Below are positions 1 to 10,221 of a stretch of DNA of 64,000 nucleotides, in pieces (position 1 is the first letter of the stretch; each line of letters opens with the position of its first letter). The translations under genes were made by a program, and so were the position numbers. The stretch is from positions 53,386,794-53,450,793 of the forward strand of contig NW_020312817.1 of NCBI RefSeq assembly GCF_003265705.1, read 5' to 3'. The stretch comes from Callorhinus ursinus. Taxonomy: Eukaryota > Chordata > Mammalia > Carnivora > Otariidae. The notes under the pieces were generated by a model, which worked only from the letters and a program-made list of their open reading frames with translations, did no database searches and had not been told where the DNA came from.

Positions 1-987
1 CATCTGTGCAAGAGCCCTATGCTAACCGTGGGGCAAGGGAGGGATAGTGTTTGGGGGCAGGGGAGCGGGCCTGAAGGTTCAGTGAGAGACAAGCAGCTTG
101 AAGGAGAAGCAGGTGGGGAAGTGGGATGACCAGTGTTACAGAAAGGAGTAGATGAGGGGGAGAGTGAGGATATGTGTGACCAGAGCGGAAGGTATGTTGG
201 AGAGAAAAGAAGAGGCAGCGAGGTTCTGGAGAGCGTTAGTGCCAGGCAGAGAGGTTGGTTCTAAGCACCTGAGGTCTTCTCTGACGCAAACACCAATTTG
301 ATCCCTCCCACTTCAGATGTCTTTGCCTGCTGGGAAGTCGGTTTTTTAGTGGCAACTGCAGATTTTCAGGGGGTGGTTTGTGAATGGTGTCTTCTTCCTG
401 GCTTCGGGCTTGATGACGGTTATAGCTTTGCTAAATATAGCCAAATTTAGAATTCAGAAATGAAATCCAGAATAAGCAATTGCATGGTCAAAGCCTTTCC
501 TTTGGTCTTTCTAACAAAGTCACACTCATTTAATGAGAGATGATAAAGAGAAACAGTTTCACATGGGTTCTGAGTGGGAGGGTAGGAGGGGAGGCATCCA
601 CTTGTACCTCAGTAGCTAAAACTGCGTGTAGAGTACACGGGAAAAGCTTGATAAATGTTAATCCAGTACATGTGACATACGACTGTATCAGAGCAGTCAT
701 TGCAGTATTTGAAAGGTGACCCCTCAGAGAGGGGACCAACACCACCACGCACCTTCATTTTGTGCCCTTCAAAGGATAAATGCTTTCTGAGCCTGCTTAA
801 GAAGTAACTGTGACATCTGCATTTGAAAGAGCCAAACAGTGATAATAATAGAAATGGTATTGTCTATTGAAGTAGCATCTGGCGCTGTGAAGTAGCAAAG
901 AGTAGCCTTCAGTCGGCTTTTCTGGAGCCGTTTTTTTTGGTGTGGTAGAAGGAGCACTGCAGTTTAAATGGGGAGATCAAGGTTTGT
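1..987. other. No gene seen; apparently single-copy DNA
   Basis: Both strands show only short open frames with no recognisable domain, and no splice-bounded exon stands out. The base composition is ordinary and I recognise no repeat. It could be intron or intergenic sequence. Confidence 0.5.
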
Positions 988-1330
988 TGGTTCATTCATT
1001 GCTGTATCCAGTAACCAGTACGGAGCACTCACTATGTGCTGGGCATCAGCCAGTGAGAAATGACTCTGCCTTGAGGAACTCCTAGTGCTAGAACTTCAGA
1101 TACATGAGCCAGTAGCTCCAAGTGCTGGAGTGGAAGGCTATAAAAGGGGTAAGGCAACAGACATGAGGCAGCAATTAATTTTGTGGGGTCAGGAGTAGTC
1201 AGGGAAAGTTAAAGGTGATATTTGAGGTAGGTCTTCAAAAATAAGAATTTATTACTAGATGGACAAGGTTGAGAGAACATTCAAGGCATAGAGAATAACA
1301 TGGCCAAAGACAAAAAGTAGGAAAGTGCGC
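988..1330 (-). mobile_element. L2 LINE 3' end, antisense
   Basis: Reading the plus strand gives the reversed L2 tail order: TTCATTCATT near 990, then a segment around GAGCACTCACTATGTGC (the L2 'cacctactatgtgccaggcact' stretch). The reversed 'ctcagtgaggccttccctgac' and 'cctggaatgctcttcc' segments follow near 1200 and 1280. The copy is old and diverged, with no visible target duplication. Confidence 0.6.
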
Positions 1331-1384
1331 TGCTTGTTGGGAGCTTTATGTTTTGAGATAGCATAATAGCATATTAGCATAATC

Positions 1385-1615
1385 TATTAGTGGTCCAGGG
1401 CTATGCTGTCCAGTAAAGTAGCCATAGCCACATATGACTGTTTAATTTAAATTATTGAAATTAAAATTCAACTTTAATTGTTCAGGCACACTAGCCACTT
1501 TTCAGTTGCTTAATAGCCACATGGTTTGGCTACAATTTTGCACAGTACAGATAGAAAATATTTCATCATCACAGAGAGTTCTATTAGACAGTGTTGGTTT
1601 CGAGCAATGATGGCT
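1385..1615. mobile_element. Old hAT-type DNA transposon fragment (MER58-like)
   Basis: The segment carries the 'tgctgtccagta...tagccatagccacatatg' and 'tagccactttt...agttgc...aatagccacat' blocks of the non-autonomous hAT elements built around AGCCACATGTGGCTA. It ends near 'ttctattagacagtg', a match to the reversed terminus. The exact family name is from memory and uncertain. Confidence 0.5.
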
Positions 1616-1882
1616 AAACTTTTTGCATAGAATGGCACTATCATTTAAACATTAACCTCTTCCTTATATGTATGCTTGTTTCTTTATAATTATATGCATG
1701 TCCTGCTATTATTAGCTAATATCTGAAGGTACAATATATACTTAAAATGAAGTTCATCATTTATGATAGTACATGCAAATCTGTATTTTAAGTCATCTGG
1801 ATAGGTTTTGGTGAATTTCTTGTCATATCTTACCAGATTTTAATTGTTTCTACATTGTAATGTGACTGATGAAAAGTACACC

Positions 1883-2072
1883 AGGATGGGTGCCTGGGTG
1901 GCTCAGGTGGTTAAGTGTCTGCCTTCAGCTTAGGTCATGATCCCAGGATCCTGGGATTGAGCCTATCGGACTCTCTGTTCAGCGGGGAGCCAGCTTCTCC
2001 CTTTCCCTCTGCTACTCCCCTTGCTTGTGTGCCCTCTTTCTCTCTAATAAATAAATAAAATTAAAAAAAAAA
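1883..2072 (+). mobile_element. Can-SINE, full length
   Basis: A tRNA-derived head (GGTGCCTGGGTGGCTCAG) is followed by the GGATCCTGGGATTGAGCC middle, a CT-rich stretch, and an A-rich tail with AATAAATAAA. It is flanked by the 12-bp direct repeat GAAAAGTACACC at 1871-1882 and 2073-2084, the footprint of L1-driven target-primed insertion. RNA polymerase III promoter boxes are expected in the head, but nothing shows that this copy is transcribed. Confidence 0.95.
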
Positions 2073-2084
2073 GAAAAGTACACC

Positions 2085-2512
2085 CAAATAGGAATGAGGC
2101 ACTGCCATAGTTTTGTTGTTTGTATATGCTTATGTTATCTTTAATCCAAGGTATCTTCACAGGAATCTTTTTAAGCCCCTTTTTGCTTTATGAGGATTAA
2201 TTCATTTAAAACAAATGTGATCAGTGAATCCACTTAACCAAGCACACGAACTGTAGTACATCGCAGTCCATGTCAGCCTGTGCTATGGAGCTTCCATTCT
2301 TTCCTCATTATTCCATCAGATTCATTCGAGACCCAGGACTGACATAGAGACTGGATGGGAACACTAGTGTTAGGCCATCTAGTAAATATAAATAAAGATA
2401 AAAATCTTATTTTTTAAGATGGAAATCAATATAAGTGGAGAGTCTCATCTATATATTTTTCTACCCCGGTGGATTGTTTTGTGTACCTCTGTTTGGAGAC
2501 CACTGGTCCAGA
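2085..2512. other. No gene seen; single-copy DNA
   Basis: AT-rich sequence between a SINE and a MER20 copy, with no coding potential visible on either strand. Confidence 0.45.
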
Positions 2513-2513
2513 G

Positions 2514-2728
2514 CAGTGGTTCCCGACCAGGAGCAGTTACCCCCAAGTAACATTTATTAATGTCTGGAGACATTTTTGATTGTTACAGGGTGGGAGGTAA
2601 TACTGGCATCTAGGGGGTATAGGCCAAGGATACTGCTAAACATTCTACAGCATACCCAGTAGCCCTCCCTTCCCACCACAACAAAGAATTATCCAGCCCA
2701 AAATGTCAGTAGTGCCAAGGTGGCACAA
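2514..2728 (+). mobile_element. MER20 (hAT-Charlie) DNA transposon, copy 1
   Basis: It starts at the terminal motif CAGTGGTTC and carries the diagnostic blocks AATGTCTGGAGACATTTTTG, ACTGGCATCTAG and ACAAAGAATTATCCAGCCC in order. The length, about 215 bp, is close to a complete MER20. The distal terminus is eroded. In placental mammals some MER20 copies act as regulatory elements in endometrial stromal cells; whether this one does cannot be read from sequence. Confidence 0.88.
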
Positions 2729-3149
2729 CATGATGTGTTGACCATTGTGGGGAAGGAGAGAGGAGTCAGGGATGGTGCAGAAGGGTCTAATCTGACTTCA
2801 GGTGAATCACTTAATTTTTAAATTCATTTTCTCAGAATCAATGAGCCAGCAGTCTTTGTTTAACCTGTTATGGTTAAAAATCTTCATGTCATTTTCTTTA
2901 TAAAATGACTACTTCCAGAAATAAACCAATGAACTAAAGGAGATAGAATGGTAAGTCTTTGTAGGCTCTGGCCGAGGGAGTTGTAACTATACCACTGGCT
3001 GAATATGGAGTATGAACTTAGACAATTCTCCTTATATTCTCATTGCTCATATCTGAGCAGCCCAAAAGTATTGTGGAAGCATTTTCTGACTTGAAATTGT
3101 TTATAGGGAGGTTCAGTTGGGAAGAGTTATTAAAAATCAGAATGTTGTG

Positions 3150-3341
3150 GGCGCCTGGGTGGCTCAGTCGTTAAGTGTCTGCCATTCGGCTCAGGTCATG
3201 ATCCCAGGGTCCTGGGATCGAGTTCCACATCAGGCTCCCTGCTCAGCGGGAGACCTGCTTCTCCCTCTCCCGCTCCCCCTGCTTGTTTTCCTGCTCTCGC
3301 TGTGTCTCTCTCTGTCAAATAAATAAAATCTTAAAAAAAAA
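3150..3341 (+). mobile_element. Can-SINE, young-looking
   Basis: Complete head, body and A tail. The target duplication is perfect over 18 bp (AAAAATCAGAATGTTGTG, 3132-3149 and 3342-3359), which points to a recent insertion. Confidence 0.97.
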
Positions 3342-3424
3342 AAAAATCAGAATGTTGTGAGAGAAGATGTTGATAATTCTTTGTACAAAGAAGAATTTTC
3401 AGGAAGAGTCTAGCACTTGCAATT

Positions 3425-3585
3425 AGGGATTTTGGGTTCAAGTTCTTTGACTACTATTTCCAGTGTGGCTTTGGGGAAGTCATGTAACCGATGTGAGCCA
3501 CTGGTTCCTCGTTTGTAAAAAATGTCCTTCCTGCTGTCGGGATGTTGTGACCATGAAACGAGAGGGCATGGGGATAATGCAGAGT
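3425..3585 (+). mobile_element. MIR SINE, sense
   Basis: The order 'gggttcaagttc', 'gtggctttggggaagtcatgtaac', 'ggttcctcgtttgtaaaaa' and 'gttgtgaccatgaaacgagagggcatg' follows the MIR consensus blocks for a spelled-out clinical-type tRNA SINE core and 3' half. It is diverged. Confidence 0.5.
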
Positions 3586-3856
3586 GCAGAAGAGACAGCT
3601 TGCCCTGCCAGCCAGGAGTAGCAGGGGTTACTGAGCATCTATGGTATTTTCAGCCCTACGATGCTGTGGCATACAGAGAAATAATGGAAGATTTGGCTCC
3701 TGCCCTCCTTGTTGACATAATGTGAGCAATATACATGAAACAAAAGCACCCTACAACAGGGTGTGTGGTGTAGTGTCTAAATTCTGGAGGTGTTGAGGGG
3801 AAGGAGACCAGTGAGGACTGAAATGGTTAGGAAACATTTTGTGAAGGTGGATAGTT

Positions 3857-3883
3857 TTTTTTAAAGATTTTATTTATTTATTT

Positions 3884-3923
<40 letters not shown>

Positions 3924-4059
3924 ATGGGGGGGAGGGTCAGAGGGAGAAGCAGACTCCCTGCTGAGCAGGGAGCCCGCTGCGGGACTCGATCCCGGGACTC
4001 CGGGATCATGACCTGAGCCAAAGGCAGTCGCTTAACCAACTGAGCCACCCAGGCGCCCT
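3857..4059 (-). mobile_element. Can-SINE, antisense, with (GA)n in its tail region
   Basis: The reversed tail (TAAAGATTTTATTTATTTA) leads into about 33 bp of pure (GA)n at 3889-3922 and then the body. The flanking 14-bp repeat GAAGGTGGATAGTT lies at 3843-3856 and 4060-4073. The long GA run is expanded relative to sister copies in this window. Confidence 0.96.
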
Positions 4060-4073
4060 GAAGGTGGATAGTT

Positions 4074-5427
4074 CTTAACGGAATCTTCTCTGGAACCCCT
4101 TCAAGTAACCTTGTTTTAGGGAACACGTCTAGTTCTGCACGCTTGCATATGTTATATTCTTAGCAAAGTTGAAGAGAGTATTGCAACATTTTTGGTTTCT
4201 TTTGAGGAACAAAATTGCCTACATAAATAAATCATATGTTCTGTGCTTATACCCAAAGTAAAAAAGCCTTTTCATTGCATGTGATTTTGAATCGCTCAGC
4301 AATCCTGGCTGCAGTATTTTGTGCCTCCTTCCCCTTCCAGGATCTAGTATTACTAGTCTGCTATCTTTATTTTTAGTGTATTATGTATACTTTAAACAAT
4401 CTCAGTTCTTCTTTTGAGTTTTGGACAATTGTTAGGGAAGAGGAGTCCTTCTTATGAGTGACACTTCCATCTTGGCAGAGGGCGAATTCCTCAAGTTGGA
4501 ACAAAGTTGAAAGAGTGAAAATCTGGAGTTTCATTCGGAGCCTGCTGTGAGTGAATCAGCCTGAACTGGTCAGTTTTCTCCTTGGGCTCTGAGTTCACCT
4601 TGGCAGACAGTGGATGGCAATGCCAACTGAAGCTTTGTTATTCCTGATTTCTGAAGAGCCGAGAGATAATTGGGTGAAAGAGTTTATGGCATCCCTATAT
4701 TATTATCATAGAAGGCCAAGCATAGCATTGATGTTAGATTATCATTTGTAATTATAATGATCTTAAATAATGATGCCTTTCATCTGGGACTTGGATCCTG
4801 GAGAAAGCAATATAATGCCATGTAATTTTGTTTGCTGCCTATTTTTGAGGATGCTTACAGCTATTGTACTGGGACCTTTAGGGTGAGAGAGAGATTATTG
4901 TCCGTCTGGTACAGAGCATGAATTTGAGAACAAAATGGAGACTTTATTACCCTTTACGAACAAGAAAAAAAGAAGAGGACTCTGGCCTCGTCAGTTGGGC
5001 CCCTTTGGGAGGATTGGGGCTTGAGCAACATTTATGGAGGTGGCAGGTCTCCTGCAATTCCCCCAACTCATCACTTTCCCTGGTCAGTGAATCTTGTTGT
5101 TTCAGGAAGTGCTGATTATCCTACCGGTTTGTTAGATTTGTTTAATTTCCCTTGCCTAGCCCTGTTCCTCAGACCTTTGTCCCCTACTGTTTTTAGAAGC
5201 CTGGGCATCTTGGTGGTGGGGATTAGTCAGTGCTGGGAGAAATAATTCCATCTGACCTTTTGGCTATGGAATAATCTTGATTTGACCAGAAGGGGTAACT
5301 CAGTAATGATTGAGGAAAATGTGCTATCCGGTACTGTCTTTCCTCCCCTGTTCCCCAGAATAATGGAAGCACTGTGATGTTCTCCTTAGGAGAAGACTTC
5401 TGAGTTTAGCCCCATGTGCGGTGGTTT
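4074..5427. other. No gene seen; apparently single-copy DNA
   Basis: No recognisable repeat and no exon-like segment. Open frames at 4918-5115 and 5021-5245 overlap each other in different frames, have no domain signature and are at the length expected by chance. Confidence 0.45.
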
Positions 5428-5615
5428 AAAAGCATGGGAATTGGAGCTAGGCAGCCCTTGGCCTGAATCCTGGACCTGTGATGTTGGGCAGTGAAGATCC
5501 TGGCTTCATTTGTAAAATACGGCTAATACTGTGGTTGGTTGTAAGGATTAGATGAAATCATGCAAAGTGATTAGTATAGTGCCTAGCATATAGTTAGCAG
5601 TCTATAAATGGTAAC
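5428..5615 (+). mobile_element. MIR SINE, sense
   Basis: The core order is recognisable: 'gcctgaatcctggacctgtgatgttgggca', then 'tcatttgtaaaatacggctaatactg', 'aaggattagatgaaatcatgcaaag', and the end 'gtgcctagcatatagttagcag'. Typical ancient divergence, no target duplication left. Confidence 0.75.
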
Positions 5616-5720
5616 TTAGTGTTTGAGTGCATGAGCTTTGTTTTTATCAGGCAATATTTGTTTCGCTGTGTCTATAACCTGGTGAAGTTAGTGTCCTGGA
5701 GATACACACACACACATCTT

Positions 5721-5772
5721 TCAATCTCAAAAGTAGAAATATGAGTTATGTCTTAACTATATAAAGGAACTC
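5721..5772 (+). repeat. Local direct repeat, copy A
   Basis: It shares two exact blocks with the segment at 6664-6719, in the same order and at similar spacing: TCAATCTCAAAAGTAG (5721-5736) and TCTTAACTATATAAAGGAAC (5751-5770, plus TC). The flanks do not match. Confidence 0.75.
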
Positions 5773-6663
5773 AGACTATTTAAATGAATGCTATACTATA
5801 CTCAGAAGATAGAAAGATAGATAGATAGAGATGAGGAATAAGGAGAAGAGAATCTCCGATAAATATCGTGGTTTGATTTTTTTTTTCCTGCTTGAAAGCC
5901 ACCTGTGTGTTGGAAAATTTCCCCAACCTGTCATGTGATTATTAGTATGAAGGGCCTCTCTGCCCCTGAGGAACGCCTGATCCCAGCTGCCTATCCAGCT
6001 TTAAATTCTTGCACTCTAACACAGGTTATCTGTTTCGTCTAGGCCTGTGCCCTCCTCATCTCCCTTGTACCGCGGATTTAGTTCTTTCCAGTGCTTCACT
6101 CGTAGTGCTCCCTGTGCCTGGGATCCTCTCCCCTGCCCACCTACCTTAATCCCACCTAACCTCCTTACAGTCCATCCATTTCTCCTGTCCTGTGGTTGCT
6201 TGTCATTCTTGCTGCTTTTGTTGACTCTTTGGGCCCATAATCTCACAGTTTTGTTTTGCTATTTATCTGTTTCATTTGTATCTACTTTCCAGTGTTAGAT
6301 AATTCTTAGGAGGCAGGGTGTAAACCTTAGGTTTATTTTGTATCCAATTCAGGACTCTTACATTTAAGCAACAGTGGGTACTAGAGAATAAATTAATTGA
6401 AGAAATAATACAGTAAATCGATACTAATTCAGATTTACTGGGTAGGCACTACAGACCAGACAAATGTGAGATATACAGACCTCCCTATTCCTATTCCAAT
6501 AATATAGTAGATCTGTTTGGGACCTTATTACAATGATAAGAGCTATCAAATCTTGTAAGTTTGGTAAAGTTGAAAAATAAACTCAAAGCAAAGTAGAACA
6601 CCTTCCAGAAAAATCACATAAATCTCTTTATTGATTGTATTCAATTATGGATACCTAATGCTA

Positions 6664-6719
6664 TCAATCTCAAAAGTAGAGATACAAAGTGTAAGTATCT
6701 TAACTATATAAAGGAACTC
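6664..6719 (+). repeat. Local direct repeat, copy B
   Basis: Partner of 5721-5772. The 16-bp block is at 6664-6679 and the 22-bp block at 6698-6719. The spacing between blocks is 18 bp here against 14 bp in copy A. Confidence 0.75.
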
Positions 6720-7094
6720 TAAAACTATGTCACTCTATATTATGAAGATGGAGAAGATTGGGTCAAGGATCAAAAACTCAGAAGTAACTAGAATTTGTCT
6801 TTAAGTGAGGCATGCATTAAGTTTCTAGCTCGTGGTGGTTTTTGGCCCGCGGTAAATGAGGACAGTGATTCTCAACTTATATTTAGGGTAGTGAGCATGG
6901 GAGCAAAGGACAGATAGGAAAGGAGTATATAATTTGTAAAAGCACAGACTAACCCCAGGTCCAGCTAGGAAAGGAGGGACCTCAAAGAGAATGGGGAGTG
7001 GTGGTATACCCTCTTAAGAGGTATATTGTAGTCCTAAGAGGTTGAGGGAAGGGAGGACATGAGACTTTTATGTTTATCAAAGAGAATATGGTTT

Positions 7095-7288
7095 TGTTTC
7101 TTTAAATATTTATTTATTTAGAAACAGCACAAGCGGGAAGGGCAGGGGGAGAGGGAGAGAGAGAATCTTAAGCAGATACCACACTGAGTTCAGAGCCTGA
7201 TGCAGAGCTCAGTCCCAGCCCCCAAGATCATGATCTGAGCTGAAACCAAGAGTTGGGCGTTTAATCGACTGCACCACCCAGGTGTCCA
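7095..7288 (-). mobile_element. Can-SINE (older subtype), antisense, first of a twice-hit site
   Basis: It has the older body type (tail-side AGAATCTTAAGCAG, middle CAAGATCATGATCTGAGC, head GCACCACCCAGGTGTCC). It is flanked by AGAATATGGTTT at 7083-7094 and 7289-7300. The right-hand copy of the target also serves as the left flank of the next SINE. Confidence 0.93.
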
Positions 7289-7300
7289 AGAATATGGTTT

Positions 7301-7337
<37 letters not shown>

Positions 7338-7502
7338 AAAGATTTTATTTATTTATTCATAAGAGACAGAGAGGCAGGGGCAGAGGGAGAAGCAGGCTCC
7401 CCGCTGAGCAGGGAGCCTGAGGCAGGACTTGATCCCAGGACCCCAGGATCATGACCTGAGCCGAAGGTAGATGCTTAACTATCTGAGCCACCCAGGCACC
7501 CG
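7301..7502 (-). mobile_element. Can-SINE (younger subtype), antisense, second at the same target
   Basis: A pure (TTTA)n tail at 7303-7333 is followed by AAGATTTTATTTATTTATTC and the younger body. It is flanked by AGAATATGGTTT at 7289-7300 and 7503-7514. The body differs clearly from the neighbour at 7095-7288, so this is an independent insertion and not a tandem duplication. Confidence 0.95.
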
Positions 7503-7742
7503 AGAATATGGTTTTTAAAAGATTCATAAATATAACACTAGTAGCTCAGTTATAAATTGAGTCTATAGAGGTGGTACCTATAATTGATCACTGTATGTAG
7601 CTCTTAGAACATAGACAGGCACTTATTTCTCCCTGTTCTTGCTACGTTCAGAGAGAAGCAGTGAAAAGGGGGATCATCAGTAAATCTTGCCCAGTGATTT
7701 GCTCTGTGAGCTCTGTGACCTTGTTGAAAGATCAGATCTTGG

Positions 7743-7947
7743 GGCGCCTGGTGGCTCAGTTGTTAAGCGTCTGCCTTCGGCTCAGGTCATGATCTTGGGG
7801 TCCTGGGATCGAGCCCCGCGTCGGACTTCCTGCTCAGCAGGAAGCCTACTTCTCGAACCTCTCCCACTCTCCCTGCTTGTGTTCCTTCTCTCGCTGTGTA
7901 TCTCTCTGTCAATAAATAAATAAAATCTTAAAAAAAAAAAAAGGAAA
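7743..7947 (+). mobile_element. Can-SINE, sense
   Basis: Full length with a 17-bp target duplication, GAAAGATCAGATCTTGG (7726-7742 and 7948-7964). The head lacks one G of the CCTGGGTGG stretch. Confidence 0.95.
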
Positions 7948-7964
7948 GAAAGATCAGATCTTGG

Positions 7965-8629
7965 TGGCTCTCTGACCAATGATGAGAATTCACTTGAAAA
8001 AAGTTAATTGGGGGATAATGTAGACTTTCTCAGAAAATGAAGTATTTCTTTCTCTTTTAAAAACATAATTTTAGATTATTAATATGTTATGTTCATATAA
8101 AATGGGCCATTTAAGTGGCTCACCCGGCAATTTTGGAGTGATTTTAAGGTGATATGATAGAATAATGTCCAAGTCTGTATATTCAAGTTCTGATTCGAGG
8201 TTTAACTCATATGAACGAACAACTATATCAGGTAAGAGAAGTAGATTGTGTAGTCTCTCTCAGTGATCTGGGACACATGACCTCCCTTCTGTGAGTGTGT
8301 TTTTCCTTATATAAATATGGAGATCACTGGTGGTCTCAAAGATACTTTCTAACTGGAAGACATGATTTTTAAATTCTGTAGTTTCTGTTGAGACTGTTTG
8401 AGAGGGACAGTGGCGTGGGTTGGTTAGGTTGAAGTGTCAGACTTGTGTAGCTGGGACTAAGACAACATTCCTGAGATGGGTTGTTAATCTTGGCTTACGC
8501 ATGAGCCATACTGGGAGGTGTCATTATTAGTGGAGGCAAAAGATTCTATTCCTTTTCTATTTACTTTCTTCCGTATCTCTCCTTTAAACTTGAAAAATTG
8601 GTGTTCATAATTAGATGTTGGAGGTGAGA
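7965..8629. other. No gene; probable MIR piece inside
   Basis: Between 8240 and 8350 the order 'ctgggacacatgacctcccttctgtgag...ttccttatataaatatggagatcactggtgg' resembles a sense MIR. The rest is unassigned AT-rich DNA without coding signal. Confidence 0.4.
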
Positions 8630-8945
8630 GGAAGCTAGGTTGAAGCTTGGGCTTCTGGCTTAAGTGACTGGGTTGTTAATGGTGTCAACAAAATGAAGAA
8701 AGAACAGTGTGTAAGGGAAAGAGAATGACTTTAGTTTGGGGCTTTTTGGTGTGAAGCACCAGTGAAAGTCCAAGGGTGGATATGGTTTAGGACACTGGAG
8801 GATAGGACTGGCCTGGATTTTAGAGAAAGGTTTGGTGAGTGTTGTCCTATAACCACATGGTATTAATGAAAAGTGAAATGGAATGAGATCTCACAGGGAG
8901 ACTGTGTGGAAGAAGAGAGAAGTGGGGTATGGGTAGGTAGAGGAA
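8630..8945 (-). mobile_element. L2 LINE fragment, antisense
   Basis: The reversed RT-region landmarks of L2 are visible: 'cttctggcttaagtgactgggttg' (the NLGVILD-upstream segment read backwards), then 'gtgtgaagcaccagtgaaagtccaagggtgga' near 8750. It is strongly diverged and lies head to head with the sense L2 that begins near 8955. Confidence 0.5.
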
Positions 8946-9766
8946 GAGTAGCACACCTGGAGTAAAATCCGAACTCCTCACTCTGACCTGCAAACCCTGG
9001 CTTATAAAGGCTTATATCTCTCTTCACCAAAATCCTGTGTGCTCTTTAGCCACAATGATTCCCCGTTATCTCTTTTGAGAATTTAACATCGTTTCCTCTT
9101 TGGTATCTTAGGCTTGGCTGGTTCTTTTGCCTGGAATTTTTTTTTTTTTTTTTTTTTAAGATAGAAAGGAAGAAATGAAGGACGGAGGGGAAAAAAGAAA
9201 AGAACAAAGGAAATGCAAAAGGAAGGAATGAAATAAAGTGAAAGAGGGAAGGAGGGGATAGATACTTGGATAGAAAAATATATTAAAATCTATTTTAAAA
9301 ATAATATTACTAAGTAATTTTTTGTTGAAGTATAATTTACAGTGTTATATTAGTTTCAGGTGTACAACATAGTGACTCAACAATTCTGTACGTTACTCAG
9401 TGCTCACCACAATAAGTGTAGTTACCATCTGTCACTGTTATTACAGTATTTTTGACTATATTTCCTATGCTGTACTTCTCATCTTTATGATTTATTTATT
9501 TTATAACTGAAAGTTTGTACCTCTCGATCCCCTTTATTTCACCTCCACCCACCTCCTGTCTGGCAACTACCAGCTTACTCTTTGTATTTAAGAGTCTGTT
9601 TTTTTGTTTCTTTGTTCATTTGTTTTGTTTTTTAGGGTCCCTGTATAAGTGAGATCATGCAGCATTTGTCTTTCTCTGACTTATTTCACTTAGCATAATA
9701 CCCTCTAGGTCCATCTGTGTTGCTGCAAATGGCAAGATTTCATTTTTTCTATGGTGGAGTCATAGT

Positions 9767-9773
<7 letters not shown>

Positions 9774-9808
<35 letters not shown>

Positions 9809-9821
9809 TATATATATATAT

Positions 9822-9855
<34 letters not shown>
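9774..9855. repeat. (TA)n microsatellite with CA interruptions
   Basis: About 80 bp of TA dinucleotides broken by two CACA islands. It sits where the L1 sequence has its short 'tgtatatatacacca' motif, so it probably grew from that seed. Confidence 0.95.
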
Positions 9856-9857
<2 letters not shown>

Positions 9858-10026
9858 CACATCTTTATCCATTCATCTATTGATTGACACGAGTTGCTTC
9901 CATATCTTGGCTATTGTAAATAATGTTGCAATAAACAGGGGTGCATATATCTTTTTGAACTAGTATTTTTGTTTTCTTTGAGTAAATACCCAGTAGTGGA
10001 ATTACTGAATCATAGGGTATTTCTTT

Positions 10027-10221
10027 CTTTCTTTTTTTTTTTTTTTAAGATTTTATTTATTTATTTGTCAGAGAGAGCACAAGCAGGGGGAGTAGCAGGC
10101 AGAGGGAGAGGCAGGCTCCCCGCTGAGCAAGGAGCCTGATGTGGGGCTCAATCCTGGGGCCCTGGGATTATGACCTGAGCTGAAGGCAGACACTTAACCA
10201 ACTGAACTACCCAGGCATCCC
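10027..10221 (-). mobile_element. Can-SINE, antisense, inserted in L1
   Basis: Target duplication AGGGTATTTCTTT at 10014-10026 and 10222-10234. The two L1 halves join cleanly when the SINE and one target copy are taken out. Confidence 0.96.

Larger units (their letters stand above)
5616..7082. other. No gene seen; contains a dispersed pair of direct repeats
   Basis: Apart from the pair of related segments annotated separately at 5721 and 6664, and a short (GATA)n near 5811-5829, no element or coding segment is recognised. The overlapping frames at 6016-6246 (minus) and 6047-6298 (plus) have no features of a gene. Confidence 0.4.

Noticed and set aside
1883..1960. SINE heads as tRNA genes
   Set aside because: The heads derive from a tRNA but lack an intact cloverleaf and are attached to SINE bodies with A tails and target duplications.
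3117..3326. Frames with a shared 'VIKCLPSAQVMIPGSWDRAPH'-like theme here and at 7687, 13754, 36738, 46331, 50166, 55081 and 60241, seemingly a protein family
   Set aside because: All are translations of the Can-SINE body. The shared residues come from the shared repeat sequence, and each frame ends in the SINE tail.
7083..7514. Spaced direct repeats as a CRISPR-like array
   Set aside because: The repeats are SINE target duplications, the 'spacers' are SINEs of about 200 bp, and the DNA is mammalian.
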